From: Dolomedes plantarius
Taxonomy: Eukaryota; Arthropoda; Arachnida; Araneae; Dolomedidae
Length of the DNA stretch: 64,000 bases
Direction of reading: 5' to 3'
NCBI GenBank assembly: GCA_907164885.2
Contig: OU015493.1
Location: forward strand, 119,213,693-119,277,692
Shown: piece after piece, positions 56,501 to 64,000 of the stretch
Numbering within the stretch: the stretch's first letter is position 1
Layout of the letters: each line of letters starts with the position of its first letter
Notes under the pieces: generated by a model
Databases searched by the model: none
What the model saw: only the letters and a program-made list of their open reading frames with translations
Told to the model about the DNA's origin: nothing
Position numbers and translations under genes: made by a program

Positions 56501-57053
56501 GACTTTCAAGGCTTATTTCAGATAATCATCATATTTTATAGCCTTTAATCGGAGAAAGAGATCATAAAGTCTATAAAATAAGCAATTTATAATTAAGTGC
56601 CAGTATAAGAACTAAGTTTTAATCTTGATTTACCATGCTATATTCATAACTTATTCCGTACTATATAACTAGCTTAGTTGAAAACAAACTACGTGTTTAT
56701 TTTATATGAATTAGTAAGCAACGGTGGAATTGATGTGAAAGCAGGAAAAAGACCACGTCATGGGTACCGAGAGGTTTTATCACGGAGTAAATTTTTCTAT
56801 TGAGAGAGCTAAATACAATAAAAGCTGCTCATAAACTATAATTCTGGCCAAACATTTAGGAACCGTTTTGATTACTATATTATTTACTCAACAGAGAACT
56901 TTGATAAACCACGGTGAAATATTTTAATTTTTCTTTTTGAATTTTATCTGAACGGGGCTTCACATTTTAATAATTGCAGCTTTTCTTTTGCGTTAAAGGG
57001 AAAAAACACGGGAAACCTAGAAGATTCGAGTGGAAAATATTCATTTAACCATG

Positions 57054-57682
57054 CAGTGAAACCTGTTTTTATGCGATTTTTTTGTGTGATTTTTTTGGTA
57101 TGCGATTTGTTTTGTGCGAATTTTTTTATCCGGCATATGAATACGTATCGAAAAAAATAGAAATTATATATTTGAAATTACAAAAAAGAGCTTCGATCGT
57201 GTATATCTGGCTATCCCGACGTTTACAAGCAGCTGATCGAACGACCATCGTCACAAAAATTTATCACCGACTATATAGTAAAAAAAAAAAAATAAATCAA
57301 CTCTAATATCTTCAACTGACGAAAGCGATTACGAACCAGTTCATCACAAGTTTTGGTCATGCGCGTTTTGGACTACGACGAGTAGTATCGAATTATGTAC
57401 ATTTTGAAAATTTCTCCATGTTTAAAATGAGAAATTTAAATTTTTAAAAATGTTTCCATGTGTAATTTAATTATTTATTTTGCTTGGAAAGCACTTTCTC
57501 GCTATTTCGTAAAGCTTTGACATATTTTCTAAATGAAACTTTTTTTATGCGGTCCCTCTCAACCGCATAAAATTTTTTCTTCGATATATTGTGAAAAATT
57601 TTTTGTTATAGCTATTTATGAAGTTTCTGAATATTTTTTTTTTGTGCGGTCCCTATCTACCGCACAAAAACAGGTTCGACTG
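57054..57682. mobile_element. pogo-like MITE
   Basis: The ends CAGTGAAACCTGTTTTTATG and the complement of CAGTCGAACCTGTTTTTGTG are inverted repeats. Flanking TG and CA look like decayed TA targets. Inside, GCGGTCCCT...ACCGCA motifs are repeated. A short SSTDESDYEPV-like reading near 57310-57340 may be a transposase scrap. Confidence 0.7.
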
Positions 57683-60600
57683 CATTGCATTTGGAGGATT
57701 CGGAATTCCACCGGCGAAAAGCTTTGTTAGTTCAGCAGAATATGCAAATAAATGTTAATGCCTTATTAATTAAAATTCTTTTATCAATATTTAGAATTTA
57801 GGATATATACAAAAGGTCATCAGAGATTAAATGTAAAATATAAGGAGTATTAATACTACGATTTCAGGACAGAACCCCAAATAAAATTTCTCCATACATT
57901 GAGGGAAAAATAGTTTAAATTCGTATAGCATAGTCAAAGTAGATTTTAACGATCAAGTCTCAGCGAGAGAGGGGTTAGTATTAGTACACCAATCCCTCTA
58001 AAAATTGGATGTTTTTGCCTTTGGTGAATTTAACAGATTTGATGTAGTCGAGAACATTGAGAAAAACTCTTTAAGATTGAATTGATTTTTGGTAGTATTG
58101 TATCATTTACGTCACACTACAGTACGGTTGTGTTTTTATACAAAGTTTTACATTTTTAAATGATTTCATAAGATGATATTTCAGGTTTATTAAAAGGCTT
58201 TTTTACTAATTTCATCTAAATAATATTCAGCTAACATCAGTTTTAATGATCACTATCAAATTTACGCAATTCTCATACGCTGGGGAGTTCCGATTAATTC
58301 TGATCAGGAAAAATACATTTTAAAAATAAGGTCCTCGATTTGACGGCTTTTATTTTACAGAGAATAACATAAAAATACAATGAACCTAACAAAACATTTC
58401 ACAATTTTGCTTGTATCGATGAGTACACCAGAAACCCTTTTTACTTCCTAAAATACAAGGAGTGAAATCTCACTCAACATTTGCATAGCATTTTAGCTAA
58501 ATTCCCAAACAGCACGAATCGTCAGTGGATACACGCTTTGGCGTAGTCTCTATTTCCATAAAGTCACTCGCATATCTTTGATCACTCTCAACTGCGGTAA
58601 TTAATTGTAGATTTCAGCCCTCTTCAAACAACAAACTCGGTCATAGGATTTTAAGAATGTGATCTACATGTATAGAATGCAATCTTCATCTATTCTTGAG
58701 ATAAATAGATACCGCTACATAAGAAAAAGTACTCGTAAAAGATAAGTCGTATTTTAAGGAGTTTAACGCTAGTCTTCGAGTGCGCTTGAAACAATTAACC
58801 TTGTAGGTTTTTAATTTATCTATCCCCCCCCCCTAAAATAGTTAAAGCTAGTGACTGACTGACTACTAGCATAATTATGAAAAAAGGTAATGGCATCAAA
58901 TATTTCTTTCAAAGATTGTTGAAAATTAACTAAAGTAACCCCAATTATAACTCTGTCAAATCCACTTTTGAAACATAAATCTGCCGTGTTACTGTCAACA
59001 CAGTTTCTTGGCTGATACGAAGTAAACTAAAGCTAAATTGTAGTTTTTTGGCGTCAACCAAATTGTACTTGCAGGAGATGTATTCTTTACGGGAAAACAC
59101 AGGCCAGTGTATTAGGTCATTTAATTTCAGATAAAATTTATTGGAGTAGAGGTCTGCTATAGCCAGTATAAAAAATGTAGACTATTTTCTAATTGCAATT
59201 CTCTAAGGAAAAGAAAATCTTTACATCTCTCCAGGAAATAGTTATGAAAAATGGTTAATGTCCAAAAAGCCAAGAAGTCAAACGCAGTGACGAAAACATC
59301 TCTTCAAATGACACTACTATAATATAATGCAACATTTCTCGAGAATAATAGCAGTTTTATTTGCATTCATGTACATTATTAATGGGTAAAAACTATGTTA
59401 TAAATGAGGTCAGCAGAAAAAAATCTTTTGCGAATAATTTTAGAGAATGTTCATTTGAAGAGAAGGGATTAGTCGCTGAAAGGTGTCCACTGAAACGTAT
59501 TATTCCTATATAAACTTAACGTGCTTCCATAATGCATTAAACACCACAGGACCGATTCATATAATTTGTGCTATAGGTCAGTTTCTATTCAATGGATCTA
59601 GAACCTTAATACAGCAACAAAAATGATTTTTATGTGGGTGAAGTCTCGAATCTCAGTATTCCAGGCAAAACGAACGCTGCTTTATTCAAGGTTGTGCCCA
59701 AATTTTTTCTAAGATTTTTTTTCTTTTTATCATCTTCGTAGGAGCAACAGAGGGGACATTTGGCGGTACACATGAGACGTAGAACTGATTCTTTCTTCAA
59801 CCGCTTTGTACTTTGCCAGTCAAAGAACTATTATTCGTATACTTACAGTTGAAAATGCTATCTAATTACGTAAAAAGAGATTGATTGAAAAAAAATTCTC
59901 ATGCGAGAGATGCGTCAGATCTAGAGACTGACTGCTTTTAAATACGAGAGGCAGTGGAATTATCGCTAGCTTATCTCCTTTTTCTACAAACATGGAAATG
60001 TAACTCTGAAAAAAAAAAGACCGTGACCTAAAGCACAGAATACATTAATTTTTATGAATTAGTATGATGTAAATGTAATATATTTTTGTCGCTTGATTAA
60101 TAAAAAAAATAAGGTTTCGTTAATATTTAATGGCTTACGCTCAGCGTGTTCATGTTTGAAAAACCGCTTAAACCGATTAGCTCCTCGTCCCGGTAACTTC
60201 AAATTATCGGACTCTACTAAACTGACTAAAAAAAAAGTAAATGCTTTTATGCAAAAATTTGACTAAACTGTAGTTTATATCTCAAATTTTTAATTAGAAA
60301 TCGATTAATTACATCTTATACACTGAAAGGGCTTTCAGGACTGAATATTTACATCTTCAATATTTCATGGTCTGTGGAAACTTCGAACGATTTATGAAAA
60401 ATTTCATGTTACCGTTTTTTTTTCAGGTTTTCTTCAAATTTCTTTCAAAGTGACCCCTTAGTAACCCAATACATGTGGGTAGTGATTAATACAAATATTT
60501 ACGGTATTCATGAGAATGTTTCTTATAAATTCTTGTGTTACTAATATTGATCTGTGATTGATATCTCGTGGTGAATCACGTCTTTGTTGGTTTACTAACA

Positions 60601-60957
60601 CATGCACTACACAACAGCTAATCTAGCTGTCCGAAGCATCCCAAAGGAACAAGAAGATACCTACAGTTTTCGGCGACATAAGAAACTACGAACATATCAA
60701 TTTCAAGATGAGCTAACACACATGTATCTAACATTCATATTCTTACCGCCCGGTATTCAAACCGGGAGCTTTTCGGCCGACAAATACTGGGTAGCTAAAC
60801 AGCCGGATCTATATCCTCGGAGTGGAAAAAAAATTACTTCACATATCTGCAAGGAAGACAGAAATTAACGTAAGATTTTCAAACACAATTAATTGGTAGA
60901 ATTGTAATGTGTCATTATGCGAAAATTTTGAGAATAATTAACTGTGGTCAAATATTC

Positions 60958-61390
60958 CCCCCCCCCCCCCATCTTTGATCTATCAGACCTTTGGCTAAAA
61001 GTTACAAGTTATTAAACGTAGAAGTCGCTATTTCCCCCCCCCCCCTCTCTTTTTTCTATCAGACATTTGGTTAAAAGTTACAAGATATTAAACGTGGAAG
61101 TCGCTATATTTTCCTCTCTCTTTTTTCTATCAGACCTTTGGTTAAAAGTTACAAGATATTAAACGTGGAAGTCGCTATATTTTCCTCTCTCTTTTTTCTA
61201 TCAGACCTTTGGTTAAAAGTTACAAGATATTAAACGTGGAAGTCGCTATATTTTCCTCTCTCTTTTTTCTATCAGACCTTTGGCTAAAAGTTACAAGATA
61301 TTAAACGTGGAAGTCGCTATATTTTCCTCTCTCTTTTTTTTATCAGACCTTTGGATAAAAGTTACAAGACATTAAACGTGGAAGTCATTC
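60958..61390. repeat. 71-bp minisatellite, six units
   Basis: TATCAGACCTTTGG recurs at 60981, 61057 (one change), 61128, 61199, 61270 and 61341. The spacing is 76 bp between the first two units and exactly 71 bp after that. Units 3-6 are almost identical; units 1 and 2 have poly-C runs where the later units have ATTTTCC. No spacers or unique inserts, so it is a tandem repeat and not a CRISPR-like array. Confidence 0.95.
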
Positions 61391-62293
61391 CTAGTACTGA
61401 AGTTTTTTGATTGATGTTCCAACTTTAATTTTTTTTAACTTAAAAAATACAAAGCATATATAGACTTTACTATTGGTTAAAATAGATGCTATATATAAGA
61501 CTTCAAGAAGGACAGTATTTTTTAAACTTCAGATATTCTTTTTGGTCTGCAAAAGTCACACAGTTTTAGATTTTTTCCGTACAAATTAGATCAACAATTA
61601 CCATTTCTTTGTATTTATTTGAATGTTATTGATAACTTTTAACGAGAAAACTGATTTTAGACTTAGAAAGATCTAGAAACTTACAATTAGATTTCACATT
61701 AACTAAAAGAGATTACTTCAAGTTAAAAATTCATAATATTCATAAGGTAATTTCTTATCCGATATTATGAACATTTTTAGTTCAAAAGAAACGTATACAA
61801 AGTTTATTCTGTTTGTTTAAGTGTTGGTTGCAAGAAAATCGGAAAAACCCAGGACTTCATTTTTCATACTTTGAACACAGAAGAGATCACGGAAGAACAC
61901 AGATGAAGGCATTGTGTTCTATCAAAGTATACTGCCTTCCAATAAATACTCGCAGTTCTTTATGTTACTTACTTTTGGCAGCTTCATAAAATGTTGTAAT
62001 TTTCAGTACAGCTTCAAGTACAATTTTCTATAATTCCAAATTAGGAGCTTTCATAGTATGCAATAATTTATGGATATCCTGTAATTTGTTTTATTGGTTT
62101 CAGGTAGTTTTGTAAAAAACAACACTTTAAAGAAATATGTCATAATAATTAAGTAAAATGGTAAGAAATCAAAGCTCACTCATTAAGTATGTGTACACTT
62201 TTTTTTCAATCGTTACGTGTTATTAACCTACACAGAAACATTTTTTTCCCCACTATTTAGCGAGAGCACCACTAACAAGCCTAGTTATTTAAA

Positions 62294-62968
62294 TCTATAT
62301 ATATAAAACAGTTTCGTAACGGACTGACTCACTGACTGACATACGACGCACAGACCAAACCGCTGGACCTAAAGGGCTGAAATTTTGCATGGCGATTCAT
62401 CTTATAGTGTAGGGGTGCACTAAGAGAGATTTCTGAAAAATTCTTCCTAGATTTTTTTAAAATTAAATTTTTAAGCTGTTTTTGTAACATTCTTTAAAGT
62501 TTGCGTTTAAAATAATAATCCAAGGGTTATAAAATTTATATCACGAGAAAGATCCTAAAAATTCCTTTAAAATGAAATCTTTTTCGAATCTTTACCTCCG
62601 TTTTCTGATTTTTGGTGAATTTTCAAAGACTAATTTTTAGAATTTAATTTATTAAATGCTGATCACGTGGTTTCTTTTATTTTAATTTTGCGTCACGTGC
62701 GTAATAACGAATTAGACAAAAAAATTCTTGCTAATGCGGCAGACGATTGGACATGATCCAAAAAATATTAACATACAGTAAAAGAAATGTTCCTCAAACT
62801 GTACTATATTAACTGTACTATATTCTTTACTAAGTTCTATTAGATTTAATTTGAATATTTTCTTCTACATTATTTTGTCTATAAAAATATCCGTTACGAT
62901 TTTTTTATAAATATGTTTTTTGCTTTTTTTACATCAATTGCATACATTGCTCGTAGTATTTATTATAA

Positions 62969-63062
<94 letters not shown>

Positions 63063-63140
63063 TCTTGGCATTAATTGCATACATTGACCGTTGTATTCAA
63101 TTTGAATGTAATCCGTAGCGAAGTACGGGTTTTCAGCTAG
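62294..63140 (+). mobile_element. Non-autonomous Helitron, copy 3
   Basis: Starts TCTATATATATAAAACAG after an A and ends CAGCTAG before a T. The 3' hairpin is CCGTAGCGAAGTACGG with a 5-bp perfect stem. 847 bp including an internal (TA)n expansion at 62972-63056. Same family as the copies at 2936 and 41474. Confidence 0.87.
62972..63056. repeat. (TA)n array inside a Helitron
   Basis: Pure TA repeat of about 85 bp. The equivalent place in copy 1 has a much shorter TA run (about 3494-3514), so the array expanded after or with the copy. Confidence 0.9.
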
Positions 63141-64000
63141 TAACTGATAAAACTATGTTGATAAGAACATTCCAACATATTCACGAAGAATTCAACGTTT
63201 TTCTCTCACTCTCCAGTCACCTTGCAAGTCACGAATCAAACTAAAAGTGGATATACTGTTTTCCGAGAGGTTGCGGGAGCATCAAAACTTGCTCATAGAG
63301 CACTGAGTATAAAAATGATAAAGTGTAGATAGTTTTGAGTAAAATTCAAATGGAAGAAGTTTTCGAATTCTTTCAGCTACTCATGGCATCACCATCTAAG
63401 TGAGAGAATGAATTACTTCATAATTGTTCCCTTCGTTTTGTTTTGACTGAAAGAAATATATATTATATTTTATGGCAAGATAAAGCGTTGAATATTCATG
63501 CTACTACCTTACTCAATAATTGTAATGTGCATAATAAGAAAAGTGGACGTGAGAAAATCTAGAAGAAACTCTAATGAGTATTCACTAAAAAAAAATCAAG
63601 TAAGGCAAGATAGCCTATTTTGAATTTTTGAAAGATTTTTTATTTGACCCCAAAAAGTCTTTGCGCTTCTGGCAAAACTATTTTTCTTCATTTTTTTTTT
63701 ACACAGAAAAACTTCCATCATATCTAGATTTGACAGAATAACGTGCTGACTGCTTAGTCTATGCTTTCCAGCCTACTTAAAGTAAAAGAAATAACAAGCT
63801 AAATCTAAGCAGAGCTTTCTCTAACAACAAGACAGCCATGCAACTACGCTCGCCACTAAGAAAGATTCAAAAGAAAAAAAAAGTGATAGTGCTTTAGAAA
63901 TGCCTTAAAAGCATCGCAACTGGATCAGTCTAGAAAGGGGTTGCAAATCAAGAGATCGTTTCAGATTCGCGGAAAAAATGCAGATCGCAGGAACGAGAGG

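Larger units (their letters stand above)
53535..64000 (-). other. Probable KCNQ intron continuing past the window
   Basis: More than 10 kb with no exon I can recognise. Contains a pogo-like MITE (57054-57682), a 71-bp minisatellite (60958-61390) and a Helitron (62294-63140). The remainder is AT-rich with scattered poly-C runs (for example 58826-58836). That it is intronic is inferred from the missing upstream exons. Confidence 0.6.

Noticed and set aside
58500..58605. Possible additional KCNQ exon on the minus strand (reading ESDQRYASDFMEIETT)
   Set aside because: The acceptor has a poor pyrimidine tract, no convincing donor is seen, and I do not recognise the peptide as part of KCNQ. Not enough to call.
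60958..61390. CRISPR-like regular array
   Set aside because: Units are contiguous 71-bp tandem repeats without unique spacers, in a eukaryotic intron with no cas genes.

Overview
This is eukaryotic, AT-rich, intron-containing DNA, very probably from an arthropod and most likely a chelicerate such as a spider. The organism call is inference. It rests on the Tc1 and ZBED-type hAT families present, on the Helitron ends, and on one recognisable host gene, a KCNQ-type voltage-gated potassium channel with arthropod-like exon sequence. I see no prokaryotic genes, rRNA genes, convincing tRNA genes or CRISPR arrays.

Layout. Positions 1 to about 42.5 kb are a dense, nested transposon landscape. In order it holds: two abutting Tc1-type elements (1-2500); a (TA)n array and a Helitron (2501-3589); a foldback repeat (3688-3895); relics of two Mutator-like families (5050-8747); a nearly intact Ty3/Gypsy element with identical-looking LTRs whose gag is split by a hAT MITE (11030-16327); two hAT elements that used the same 8-bp target, the first carrying a Tigger/pogo element (16970-22494); a long-TIR mariner relic holding another hAT MITE (22714-23843); a probable solo LTR inside a (TA)n array (23890-24509); a pogo relic split by a Harbinger-like MITE (24711-25340); a second Tc1 DD34E copy (26288-27696); a hAT containing an intact DD36E Tc1-type element (27852-30156); a TTAA-flanked family of uncertain class (30825-31847 and later copies); a hAT containing a third Tc1 DD34E copy (34987-37140); a mariner relic (37574-37915); a truncated RTE-like LINE with target duplication (38690-39558); and a second Helitron (41474-42252).

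From about 42.5 kb to the end the window is mostly non-coding DNA of the KCNQ-type gene, which is read on the minus strand. Four 3' exons are recognised at 53461-53534, 47895-48022, 46690-46786 and 43199-43783. They join in frame and encode the calmodulin-binding helix B, the helix C/D assembly region and a Ser/Pro-rich C-terminal tail. The channel core (S1-S6 and pore) was not found and presumably lies beyond 64000. The introns hold a TTAA-flanked piggyBac relic, a pogo-like MITE, a 71-bp minisatellite, a third Helitron and several short perfect palindromes.

How the parts relate. Nothing here looks like a multi-gene pathway. The relationships are of insertion order: target-site duplications let one read which element landed in which. 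I did not find a convincing undescribed defence or metabolic system. The most noteworthy items are the doubly used hAT target site, the intact DD36E transposase, the near-intact Gypsy, the TTAA-flanked repeat family with ends beginning GGCTGCTGTG, and the foldback repeat with two alternative hairpins.
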